Below are positions 35,172 to 43,641 of a stretch of DNA of 64,000 nucleotides, piece after piece; within the stretch, counting starts at the first letter, position 1, and each line of letters starts with the position of its first letter. The stretch lies in assembly GCA_965221555.1 (NCBI GenBank), contig OZ244895.1, forward strand, positions 2,604,001-2,668,000, written 5' to 3'. Source of the stretch: JAJEAD01 sp965221555. Lineage in GTDB: Bacteria > Pseudomonadota > Gammaproteobacteria > HK1. The translations under genes and the position numbers were made by a program. Under the pieces are notes generated by a model. That model did no database searches. It was not told where the DNA came from and saw only the letters and a program-made list of their open reading frames with translations.

Positions 35172-36347
35172 TCACTCCTTGACGAGCAGGTCGAGCGGGA
35201 GCCGGGAGAGCGACTCCGCGCCGCTCTCGGTCACGAGCACCGTGTTGCCGAGGCCGACCGCGAGACCGCGGCGCTTGTCGCCGAGCATCACGTGGGGAAA
35301 GTAGACCATGCCCGGGCGCATCTCGAGCGTGTTGCCGGCAAAGATCATCGGGGGCACGTCCATCCAGCTCGGGCGGTAGGTGGCGCCGAGCGAGTATCCG
35401 CACGCCGCGTAGCGTTCCTCGGCGTAGCCGGCGGCGTCGAGGCGCTGGCGGTGCACCTCGTCCACCCAGCCGAGCGCCTCTCCCGGCTTGAACGCCCCGA
35501 TGACCGCGTCGATCGCGTCGCGCACCACGGCGTACATGTCGCGCTGCGCCGCGCTCGGCGCGCCGAGCACGAGCGTGCGTTCAATGCAGCAGTTGTAGCG
35601 CCGAAAGGTCCCCGCGAGCTCGACGAGGATCTGGTCTCGCGCTTCGAGCGGGCGCGGGCCGCTCACGCTGCGCCCGTAGACCGCCTTGGGTCCCGAGTTG
35701 ACCAGGGGGTCCCCGGGCGCCGGATCGCCGCCTCCGTCCAGGATTGCGGCTACGCCGGCGGCGGCGAGGCTGCTGTCGGGCACGCCGGGCCGGGCGGCGT
35801 CGAAGATCGCTTCCACCGCATCGTCGGCGAGCGCGGCGGCGCGGCGCACATGTTCGATCTCGGCGGCCGACTTGATGAGCCTCGCGTCTCGCACCAGGGA
35901 AGAGGCGTCCACCAGCTCGCAGAACCCCGCGAGTTCCCGCGCCACCATCAGATGGTTCGCCGCGGTGAGGCCGTAGGTGTCGAGCTCGATGCCGATGCGG
36001 GTGCCCGCAAGGCCCATTTCCGACAGGATCGCCCGCAGATCCCGGGCCGGGTTGGCGTCCATCGCGTTGCGCCACACCCGGATGTCCGTGATGGAGGAGG
36101 TGTCCCGGGCCTGCGCGACATCGGGCAGGCGGCACAGGAGCACCGGCTCCCGATCGTCGGCGGGAAGCACCACCGACTGGAAGAAGACATAGCCGGTGCC
36201 GTCGTAGCCGAACAGGTAGTAGTGGCTCTCCTGCGCGAAGAGCAGGAGCGCATCCAGCCCCCGTTCTTCCAGTCCCGCCCGCACCGCGCGGATCCTTCGT
36301 GCGTACTCGGCGTCTGTGAAGGGTCTGGTCCGGGCAGGGAGAGCCAA
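35172..36347 (-). CDS. M24-family hydrolase, ectoine hydrolase/creatinase-like
   Basis: A 391-residue pita-bread-fold protein. The N-terminal creatinase domain has RPFTDAEYARRI and LLLFAQESHYYLFGYDGTGY; the C-terminal domain ends GYSLGATYRPSW ... RPGMVYFPH ... VTESGAE. The two aspartates that bind metals in proline aminopeptidases fall in LVELAGTFRRYNCCIERT, where they appear as Glu and Cys, as expected for metal-independent relatives. This pattern resembles DoeA/EutD ectoine hydrolases more than peptidases. The start is probably TTG at 36347, since upstream in-frame ATGs add arginine-rich, low-information sequence. It is divergent from the second FAD/GcvT gene. Confidence 0.72.
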   Translation of the reverse strand: MALPARTRPFTDAEYARRIRAVRAGLEERGLDALLLFAQESHYYLFGYDGTGYVFFQSVVLPADDREPVLLCRLPDVAQARDTSSITDIRVWRNAMDANPARDLRAILSEMGLAGTRIGIELDTYGLTAANHLMVARELAGFCELVDASSLVRDARLIKSAAEIEHVRRAAALADDAVEAIFDAARPGVPDSSLAAAGVAAILDGGGDPAPGDPLVNSGPKAVYGRSVSGPRPLEARDQILVELAGTFRRYNCCIERTLVLGAPSAAQRDMYAVVRDAIDAVIGAFKPGEALGWVDEVHRQRLDAAGYAEERYAACGYSLGATYRPSWMDVPPMIFAGNTLEMRPGMVYFPHVMLGDKRRGLAVGLGNTVLVTESGAESLSRLPLDLLVKE

Positions 36348-36690
36348 GGCGGCGACCTGTGATTCGGGTGGTCGCCACAGTATGCGGCATCTCCAGCGCC
36401 GGCGTCGGAGCACGGGAGCTCGTGCCGCGCGTCGGCGCTGCGTGATTACCACTGGTCCGCCTCCTGGGCACGGTGTCGGAGCGCACCCACGAGTCCGGTT
36501 CGACACATTGACCGCAGCCATCGATCCCGCACGGCGATCGGTGCGGTCATGGCACATCCCGCCCTCGCCGCTTGCGTGGTGTCGGCTTCCCAGACGGGGC
36601 ACCATCGCGTGAAAACCCGCCCTCCCCGGCGCGCAAGCGGGCACAATAGACGCAGGGAAAGGCCGCGCGCGGCAACCGGAGCAGGACACC
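36348..36690. other. 343-base divergent intergenic region
   Basis: It lies between the M24 gene and the second FAD/GcvT gene. No gene was recognised. An inverted repeat TGACCGCA / TGCGGTCA (36509-36516 and 36542-36549, 25 bases apart) is the only regulatory-looking structure. An AGGA ribosome site sits just before the downstream ATG. Confidence 0.4.
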
Positions 36691-39126
36691 ATGAAGACAC
36701 AGGCACGGGTCGTCGTCATCGGCGGGGGCGTCGTCGGCGCCGCCACCCTCTATCACCTTGCGCGCAAGGGTTGGAGCGATGTGGTGCTGGTGGAACGCCG
36801 GGAACTCACCAGCGGCTCCACCTGGCATGCCGCCGGCCTGCTGCCGCTGTTCAACATGAGCTATTCGGTCGGGCAGATTCACAAGGACTCCGTCTCGCTC
36901 TACAAGACCCTGGAAGAAGAGACGGGACAGGAGGTCGGGTTCCGGGTGGTGGGCAACATCCGCCTTGCCACCCACCGGGACCGGATGGACGAGTACCACC
37001 AGTACGCCGGCGTCGCCCGCACCATCGGGGTGCGGGTGGACTTCCTCACCCCGGACGAAGTGAAGGAGCGGTGGCCCCTGTGCAGCACCGATGGACTTGT
37101 CGGCGCCATCGTCCACCCCGATGACGGCTACATCCAGCCCGCGGACCTCACCCAGGCCCTGGCCACCGGCGCCCGGGCGCGGGGTGCGGAGATCCACCGC
37201 AACACCACCGTCACCGCCATCGAGGCGCGACCCAACGGCGAGTGGCGGGTGCGCACCGACCGGGGCGACATCGACTGCGAACACGTGGTGAGCGCCACCG
37301 GCAGCTTCGCCCGGCGCACCGGCGCGATGGTGGGGCTCGACGTGCCGGTGATTCCGGTCCAGCACCAGTACATCGTTACCGAGCCGCACCCCGACATCGA
37401 AGCCCGCCACGCCCGGGGGTTGCCGGAAATGGGCGTCCTGAGGGAGTCGGACGGCTCCTGGTACATGCGCGAGGAGCGCGGCGGACTGGTGCTCGGCCCC
37501 TACGAAGTCGGCGCCCCCGCCTGCTACGTCGACGGCCCCGCCGAGGACTGCGAGTACGAGCTCTTCCCCGAGGACCTCGAACGCCTCGAGCCGCACATCG
37601 AGTCCGCGATCCGGCGCGTGCCCGCGTTCGGAGAAGTCGGGGTGAAGCAGGTCTACAACGGCGCCATCTGCTACACGCCGGACGGAAGCCCGATCATCGG
37701 CCCGGCCTGGGGCCTGCGGAACTTCTGGCTGAACGAGGGCCACAGCTTCGGCATCACCGCCGCGGGCGGGGCCGGCTTCCAGCTGGCGGAGTGGATCGTC
37801 GAGGGCGAGCCCACCATCGACATGCTGGGAGTGGACCCGCGCCGATTCGGCGACTACGCGACCGGATCCTACCTCGTTGCGAAGAACGAGGAGGCCTACC
37901 GCAACGTGTTCACGATCCATTACCCGGACGAGGAGCGCCCCGCGGGCCGGCCCCTGCGCACCGCACCGTGCTACGAGCGCCAGAAGGCCCAAGGCGCGGT
38001 GTTCGGCCAGAAGTTCGGCTGGGAGCGCGCCAACTGGTTCGCCCCGCCGGGCACGCCCCAGGAGGATCACTGGTCCTTCCGGCGTTCTCGCTGGTTCGAG
38101 CCGATCGGCCGCGAGGTGCGCAACGCGAGCGAGAACGCCGGTCTCCTCGACATGAGCGCCTTCGCGAAGTGCCGGTTATCGGGCCCCGGAGCGGAAGCCT
38201 TCCTCGATCGCCTCGTCGCCAACCGAATCCCGCGCCGGCCCGGTCCGGTGCGGCTGGTCCATGCGCTCAACACCCGAGGCGGGGTGCACTCCGAGTTCAC
38301 CGTGTACCGCGAGAGCGAGGAGAGCTTCTACCTCGTTTCCGCCGGCGCCTATCAGCGCCTCGATCACGACTGGATCTGGAGACACCTGCCGCGGGACGGC
38401 TCGGTCGGCTTCGAGAACGTGACGAACCGCATCGGGGTACTGGTGGTGGCGGGCCCGCGCTCGCGCGAGATCCTCTCCCGGGTATCTTCCGCCTCCTTCT
38501 CGACCCCGGATTTCCCGTGGTTGAGCGGGCGCGAGATCGATGTGGGGTTGGCGCCCTGCCTCGCGCTGCGGGTGAACTACGTGGGAGAGCTCGGATGGGA
38601 GCTGCACCACCCGATCGAGTACCAGAACCACATCTACGATGCGCTGATGGAGGCGGGCCAAGAACTCGGGCTCGGCCCCCTCGGTATCCGGGCGATGGAC
38701 ACGATGCGCCTGGAGAAGTCCTACCGCATGGTCGGCACCGAGCTCTCCATCGAGTATGCCGCGCTGGAGTCGGGACTCGATCGCTTCGTGCACCTCAACA
38801 AGAGCGACTTCATCGGTCGCGACGCCCTCACACGGTGGCGGGAGCGCGGCTTCGCCAACCAGCTCGTGACCCTGGAAGTGCACGGGGTCGGCGACGCGGA
38901 CGCGCTCGGCAACAACCCCATCTTCGACGACGCGGAGCTGGTGGGGCGCGCGACCGGGGGCGGATACGGGTTCCGGGTGGAGAAGTCGCTCGCGCTCGGG
39001 ATGGTCCGGCCCGAGCTCGCGGCAATCGGAACATCGCTGCGCATGGACATCCTCGGCACGATGCACGACGTCACGGTGATCCCCGAGTCCCCCTACGATC
39101 CCTCCAACCAGAAGCTGCGCGCCTGA
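36691..39126 (+). CDS. FAD/GcvT-domain oxidoreductase, dimethylglycine dehydrogenase-like (paralogue 2)
   Basis: An 811-residue enzyme with the same two-domain plan as the gene at 21807. It has the FAD fold VVIGGGVVGAATLYHL (about 8-23), STWHAAGL with the FAD-linking histidine H46, and a C-terminal GcvT domain with YVGELGWELH and LEKSYRMVGTELS. It should oxidise an N-methyl amine and hand the one-carbon unit to tetrahydrofolate. GGAGCAGGA precedes the ATG. The MttB-like methyltransferase gene follows after only 31 bases, so the two are probably co-expressed. It is clearly diverged from paralogue 1, so a different substrate is likely. Confidence 0.88.
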   Translation: MKTQARVVVIGGGVVGAATLYHLARKGWSDVVLVERRELTSGSTWHAAGLLPLFNMSYSVGQIHKDSVSLYKTLEEETGQEVGFRVVGNIRLATHRDRMDEYHQYAGVARTIGVRVDFLTPDEVKERWPLCSTDGLVGAIVHPDDGYIQPADLTQALATGARARGAEIHRNTTVTAIEARPNGEWRVRTDRGDIDCEHVVSATGSFARRTGAMVGLDVPVIPVQHQYIVTEPHPDIEARHARGLPEMGVLRESDGSWYMREERGGLVLGPYEVGAPACYVDGPAEDCEYELFPEDLERLEPHIESAIRRVPAFGEVGVKQVYNGAICYTPDGSPIIGPAWGLRNFWLNEGHSFGITAAGGAGFQLAEWIVEGEPTIDMLGVDPRRFGDYATGSYLVAKNEEAYRNVFTIHYPDEERPAGRPLRTAPCYERQKAQGAVFGQKFGWERANWFAPPGTPQEDHWSFRRSRWFEPIGREVRNASENAGLLDMSAFAKCRLSGPGAEAFLDRLVANRIPRRPGPVRLVHALNTRGGVHSEFTVYRESEESFYLVSAGAYQRLDHDWIWRHLPRDGSVGFENVTNRIGVLVVAGPRSREILSRVSSASFSTPDFPWLSGREIDVGLAPCLALRVNYVGELGWELHHPIEYQNHIYDALMEAGQELGLGPLGIRAMDTMRLEKSYRMVGTELSIEYAALESGLDRFVHLNKSDFIGRDALTRWRERGFANQLVTLEVHGVGDADALGNNPIFDDAELVGRATGGGYGFRVEKSLALGMVRPELAAIGTSLRMDILGTMHDVTVIPESPYDPSNQKLRA

Positions 39127-39157
39127 GCGCTCAGGCCGCGCGCGAGGTCACGACGAC

Positions 39158-40702
39158 ATGAGCGAGAGACGCCCCCGCACTCGATCAAGAGGCGGCGCGC
39201 GGGCGGCGCGCCGGGCGGCGCGAGCCGAAACCGCGCCCGCGATTCCCTACATCACGCGCAAGGTGCCGGTGTACGACGTGCTCGACGAAGAGGGCTTGAC
39301 TCTCATCGAAGAGAACGCCGAGACCATCCTCCAGGAGGTCGGGATCGAGTTTCGCGAGGACGAGGAGGCGCTCGCCCTGTGGCGCGAAGCGGGGGCCGAC
39401 GTCAAGGGAGAGCGGGTGCGCTTCCCGCGCGGCATGTGCCGGGCGCTCATCCGCGACAACGCCCCCGCCCAGTTCATCCAGCATGCGCGCAACCCTGAGC
39501 GCAGCGTGAAGATCGGCGGTCCCCATACCGTGTTCGTGCCCGCCTACGGCCCCCCTTTCGTGCGCAGTCTCGACGAGGGACGGCGCTACGCCACGATCGA
39601 AGACTTCCGCAACTTCGTGAAGCTCGCCTACCTCTCCCCCGCCCTGCACCACTCGGGCGGAACCCTGTGCGAGCCAGTGGATCTCCCCGTCAACAAGCGC
39701 CACCTCGACATGGTCTACAGCCACCTGCGCTACAGCGACAAGGCGCTCATGGGCTCGGTCACCGCGCCGGAGCGGGCCGCGGACAGCGTGGACATGATGA
39801 AGGTGGTCTTCGGTGAGGACTTCGTCGAGAACAACACGGTGCTCACGAGCCTCATCAACGCGAACTCCCCGATGGTGTGGGACAGCACCATGCTCGGAGC
39901 GCTCAAGGTCTACGCGCGGCACAACCAGGCGACGGTGGTCTCGCCCTTCATCCTCGCGGGCGCGATGTCGCCCGTCACCGTGGCCGGGACCTGCGCCCAG
40001 CTCTTCGCCGAGGCGCTCTCCGGCATGGCCTTCGCGCAGCTCGTGCGCCCCGGCGCGCCGGTGGTGTTCGGCACCTTCGGCAGCTCGATCTCCATGCAGT
40101 CGGGAGCGCCCACCTTCGGCACCCCCGAGCCGGGCCTGGTGATCTTCGTCGCCGCCGCCCTCGCCCGCCGCCTCGGCGTGCCCTTCCGCAGCGGCGGGGG
40201 CCTGTGCGCGGCGAAGACCGCGGACGCGCAGGCCGCCTACGAGTCCGCCAACACGCTCCAGCAGGCGATGCTCGCGGGCGTGAACTTCATGCTGCACGTG
40301 GCGGGATGGCTCGAAGGCGGCCTCGTCATGGGCTACGAGAAGTTCGTCATGGACGCGGATCAGGCGGGCATGATGCAGGTGTTCCTGAAGGGCGTGGACC
40401 TCTCCGAGGACGGCCAGGCGATGGACGCGATCCGCGAGGTGGGCCCGGGCTCGCACTTCCTCGGCTGCGCCCACACCCAGGCCAACTTCGAGAACGCCTT
40501 CTACCGCTCTTCCATCGCCGACAACAACAGCTTCGAACAATGGGAGGCGGACGGCGCGATGGACGCCGAGCGCCGCGCCAACGCGCTGTGGAAGGAGATG
40601 CTCGAACGCTACGAGGCGCCGCCGCTCGACCCCGCCATCGACGAGGCGCTGCGCGAGTTCATGGACCGGCGCAAGGCGGAAATGCCCGACATGAGTTATT
40701 GA
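39158..40702 (+). CDS. MttB-family (trimethylamine methyltransferase-like) protein, no amber codon
   Basis: A 514-residue COG5598 protein. After a basic disordered start, it has LIEENAETILQEVGIEF, then SPVTVAGTCAQLFAEAL, FGTFGSSISMQSGAPTFGTPE and the block around AAYESANTLQQAMLAGV and WLEGGLVMGYEKF seen across the MttB superfamily. The frame is uninterrupted, so it does not use pyrrolysine. Non-pyrrolysine members studied so far include glycine betaine and other quaternary-amine corrinoid methyltransferases. No corrinoid protein or MtrH-type partner is encoded nearby. The position directly after an FAD/GcvT demethylase supports a role with methylated glycine compounds. Confidence 0.85.
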   Translation: MSERRPRTRSRGGARAARRAARAETAPAIPYITRKVPVYDVLDEEGLTLIEENAETILQEVGIEFREDEEALALWREAGADVKGERVRFPRGMCRALIRDNAPAQFIQHARNPERSVKIGGPHTVFVPAYGPPFVRSLDEGRRYATIEDFRNFVKLAYLSPALHHSGGTLCEPVDLPVNKRHLDMVYSHLRYSDKALMGSVTAPERAADSVDMMKVVFGEDFVENNTVLTSLINANSPMVWDSTMLGALKVYARHNQATVVSPFILAGAMSPVTVAGTCAQLFAEALSGMAFAQLVRPGAPVVFGTFGSSISMQSGAPTFGTPEPGLVIFVAAALARRLGVPFRSGGGLCAAKTADAQAAYESANTLQQAMLAGVNFMLHVAGWLEGGLVMGYEKFVMDADQAGMMQVFLKGVDLSEDGQAMDAIREVGPGSHFLGCAHTQANFENAFYRSSIADNNSFEQWEADGAMDAERRANALWKEMLERYEAPPLDPAIDEALREFMDRRKAEMPDMSY

Positions 40703-40718
40703 TCTGGCTGTCTGTTCC

Positions 40719-42023
40719 TCAGGCCCGGACCACGCGGGCCTTGGGGCGGCTCACCTCGGCCATGGCGTTGCGGGTGTCCACGATGAGCGGCGCGTGCTCC
40801 CCGAGCAGCGTGTAATCGATGTCGCGGTGATTGGTGACGATGACCACGCAGTCGCTTCGCGCCACCCGCTCCGGGCGAAGCGCTTCGGAGCGAAGCGCGA
40901 TGCGATGCCGGCGCATGGCGGGAAAGACCGGCACGAGGGGGTCGTGGTAGGCGACGGTGGCGCCGAGGGCGGCGAGGCGCTCGATGATCTCCGCCGCGGG
41001 ACTTTCGCGCATGTCGTCGACATCGGGCTTGTAGGCCACTCCGACCACGATGATGTCCGCCCCGTGCACGGGTTTGCGCGCACGGTTCAGGGCGTCCGAC
41101 ACCCTCGACACCACGTAGCCCGGCATGCGGGAATTCACCTCGCCCGCGAGCTCGATGAAACGGGTGGAGTGCCCGAACTCCTTGGCCCGCCAGGTCAGGT
41201 AGAAGGGATCGATGGGGATGCAGTGCCCGCCGAGTCCCGGACCGGGGTAGAAGGCCTCGAACCCGAAGGGCTTGGTCGCGGCGGCGCGGATGACCTCCCA
41301 GACATCGATGCCCATGTCCTCGAACACCACCTTCAGCTCGTTCACGAGTGCGATGTTCACGGCGCGATAGATGTTCTCCAGCAGCTTCGCGGACTCCGCA
41401 ACTTCGGCCGAGGAGACCCGATGCACCTCGTCGATGCATGCCGCGTAGAGCGCCTGGGCGAGGTCCCCGCTCCGGTCGTCCACGCCGCCCACCAGCTTGG
41501 GGATGGTGCGGGTGCTGGCGTCGGCGCGCCCGGGATCCTCGCGCTCCGGACTGTAGGCGAGAAAGAAATCGCTGCCGCAGCGCAGCCCCCCCGCCTCCAG
41601 GATCGGGAGCATCTGCTCCCGGGTGGTGCCGGGAAAGGTCGTCGATTCAAGCACCACCAGGTGTCCCGGCCGCAGATGCTCCGCGAGCATGCGGGTGCTC
41701 GAGAGCAGGTACTCGAGATCCGGCTCCCGATGCTTTCCGAGCGGCGTCGGCACGCAGAGCAGGATCGCGTCGGCGTCGCGAAGCTCCGCCGCCGCCGCGG
41801 TGGCGCGGAAGCGCCCCGACGCGTTGAGTCCCGGCACGAGATGCGGGCCGAGATGGCGCAGATAGCACTCCCCGCGCCCGAGCATCGCGACCTTTTCCCG
41901 GTCCGTGTCGTAGCCGAGCACCGGGTATCCGGCATCGTGGACCGCGCGGACCAGGGGCAGCCCGACGTAGCCGAGTCCCACCACCGCGACCAGCGCGGTG
42001 CGCGCGCGAAGTGCCTCCTCCAG
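40719..42023 (-). CDS. Nucleotide-sugar 6-dehydrogenase (UDP-GlcNAc/UDP-ManNAc dehydrogenase-like)
   Basis: About 434 residues, oxidising the C6 hydroxyl of a UDP-sugar to a uronic acid. VVGLGYVGLPLV is the NAD fold, CVPTPLG and STTFPGTTREQ follow, GGHCIPIDPFY carries the catalytic cysteine, and VAYKPDVDDMRESP is the C-terminal signature shared with WbpA/WecC. The start is unresolved: no ATG or TTG lies in frame near the expected N-terminus. I give the CTG at 42023, which keeps the usual helix before GLGYVG; a GTG at 41984 would cut into the first beta strand. manC lies immediately upstream, so this is part of a polysaccharide-precursor pair. Confidence 0.8.
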   Translation of the reverse strand: MEEALRARTALVAVVGLGYVGLPLVRAVHDAGYPVLGYDTDREKVAMLGRGECYLRHLGPHLVPGLNASGRFRATAAAAELRDADAILLCVPTPLGKHREPDLEYLLSSTRMLAEHLRPGHLVVLESTTFPGTTREQMLPILEAGGLRCGSDFFLAYSPEREDPGRADASTRTIPKLVGGVDDRSGDLAQALYAACIDEVHRVSSAEVAESAKLLENIYRAVNIALVNELKVVFEDMGIDVWEVIRAAATKPFGFEAFYPGPGLGGHCIPIDPFYLTWRAKEFGHSTRFIELAGEVNSRMPGYVVSRVSDALNRARKPVHGADIIVVGVAYKPDVDDMRESPAAEIIERLAALGATVAYHDPLVPVFPAMRRHRIALRSEALRPERVARSDCVVIVTNHRDIDYTLLGEHAPLIVDTRNAMAEVSRPKARVVRA

Positions 42024-42084
42024 GTGGTGCGCGGCCTCGCCGGCGGAGGCGCGCCCGCGGCCGAGATGCGAGGAATCCGGGCGC

Positions 42085-43590
42085 CTATCGATGGTATCGG
42101 TCCTCGTAGCGCACGATGTCGTCCTCGTCCAGGCGGCTTCCCGACTGCACCTCGATGACCTCCAGTGGGCCGGATCCGGGATTCTCGAGACGATGGGCGG
42201 CGCCCACCGGAATGTCGATCGATTCGTTCTCGGAGAGGACCAGGGTCTCCTCGCCCCGAGTGACCCGGGCCGTGCCGCGCACCACCACCCAGTGCTCGAA
42301 GCGCTCGCGGTGCATCTGCAACGACAGGGCCTCACCCGGCTTCACGCACAGTCTCTTGACCTGATAGCCCTCCCCGCCGTCGAGGCGCTCGAAGCTGCCC
42401 CAGGGCCGTTCGACCCGACGGTGGTGCTTGCCTTCATCCCGGCGCTCGCCTTCGAGCCAGTCGACGACCTCGCCGATCTTGCGCGCCGCATCCTTGTGCG
42501 CGACCAGCACCGCGTCCGCGGTCTCGACCACCACGGTGTCGGAGAGTCCCACCGCCGCGAGCAGCCGGTGTTCGGCGTGCAGCAGGCAGTTGTCAGTATC
42601 GCGGACGTACACGTCGCCGCTGGTGGCGTTGCCGCTTCCCCCGCGCTTGAGATCGAGCCAGGTGGTCCAGGACCCGACGTCCGCCCAGCCCGCCTCCAGG
42701 GAGACCACCACGGCCGGTATCGGCGCTCCCTCGCGACCGTCGGCGGCCGGCTTGAGACGGGAGCCGGCGAGGCGCTCCATCACCGCATAGTCGATGGAGT
42801 CGCGCGGGCAGCGCTCCATCGCCGCGGCCTCCAGGTGCAGGAAGCCCCCCGCCTCGCGCACCCCCGCGAGCGCCCGCCGGCAGGCGGTCAGCACCTCCGG
42901 GCGATGACGGTCCACCGCCTCCAGCCAAACCGAAGCGCGCATCGCGAAGATCCCGGCGTTCCACAGATAGGCCCCCGAAGCCAGATAGGACGTGGCCGCG
43001 TCCCGGCCCGGCTTCTCGACGAAGGCCTCGATGGAGTGTCCCTTCGCGCCGGACTTCGCCCGGACGCCGACGCCGCGCCGGATGTAGCCATAGCCCGTCT
43101 CCGGGCGGGTGGGGGTCACCCCGAATGCCACGATCATTCCCTCGGCGCCGAAGCGCAGCGCCGAGAGCACCGCCGCCCCGAACGCGCCGAGGTCCGACAC
43201 GACATGGTCGGAAGGCGCCACGAGCAGGACCGGATCACCGCCCGTTCGTTGCGCCCAGAGGGCGGCCGCGGTGAGCGCGGGAGCGGTGTCCCGCGCCAAC
43301 GGCTCCAGGAGCACGGTGGTGTCGGGCATCGAGACTTCATCGAGCTGATCACGCACGATGAAGCGGTGCTCTTCGTGACACACCACGACCGGCGGGGCGA
43401 AGCGGGCCTCGCCGTCGGATGAGCCCCCCTCCCGGGGCAATGAACACAGACGCCGCGCCGTCTCCTGGAGCAGGGAGCGCTCGCCGAAGGGGCGCAGCAA
43501 CTGCTTGGGATATCTTTCGCGCGACAGAGGCCAGAGCCGGGTGCCGGATCCTCCCGCGAGGATCACCGGAACGACGGGAACTCCTTGCAA
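42085..43590 (-). CDS. manC: Mannose-1-phosphate guanylyltransferase / mannose-6-phosphate isomerase
   Basis: A 501-residue bifunctional enzyme. The N-terminal nucleotidyltransferase has LAGGSGTRLWPLSR, YPKQLL, VAPSDH and FVEKP and makes GDP-mannose. The C-terminal cupin domain has PWGSFERLD, KRLCVKPGEALSLQMHRE and EHWVVVRG, the type II phosphomannose isomerase part. The length matches ManC/AlgA/XanB proteins. It is transcribed toward the nucleotide-sugar dehydrogenase, with about 60 bases between its stop and that protein's likely start. Together with the epimerase at 9.6 kb it supports capsule or exopolysaccharide synthesis. Confidence 0.93.
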   Translation of the reverse strand: MQGVPVVPVILAGGSGTRLWPLSRERYPKQLLRPFGERSLLQETARRLCSLPREGGSSDGEARFAPPVVVCHEEHRFIVRDQLDEVSMPDTTVLLEPLARDTAPALTAAALWAQRTGGDPVLLVAPSDHVVSDLGAFGAAVLSALRFGAEGMIVAFGVTPTRPETGYGYIRRGVGVRAKSGAKGHSIEAFVEKPGRDAATSYLASGAYLWNAGIFAMRASVWLEAVDRHRPEVLTACRRALAGVREAGGFLHLEAAAMERCPRDSIDYAVMERLAGSRLKPAADGREGAPIPAVVVSLEAGWADVGSWTTWLDLKRGGSGNATSGDVYVRDTDNCLLHAEHRLLAAVGLSDTVVVETADAVLVAHKDAARKIGEVVDWLEGERRDEGKHHRRVERPWGSFERLDGGEGYQVKRLCVKPGEALSLQMHRERFEHWVVVRGTARVTRGEETLVLSENESIDIPVGAAHRLENPGSGPLEVIEVQSGSRLDEDDIVRYEDRYHR

Positions 43591-43641
43591 GCCTGCCTCC
43601 TTCGGTCGCGTGACGCGCCGGACGGAACCGGCCCGACTACT

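Noticed and set aside
39158..40702. Pyrrolysine-type MttB
   Set aside because: The frame has no in-frame amber codon and no pyl genes are visible, so it is a non-pyrrolysine homologue.
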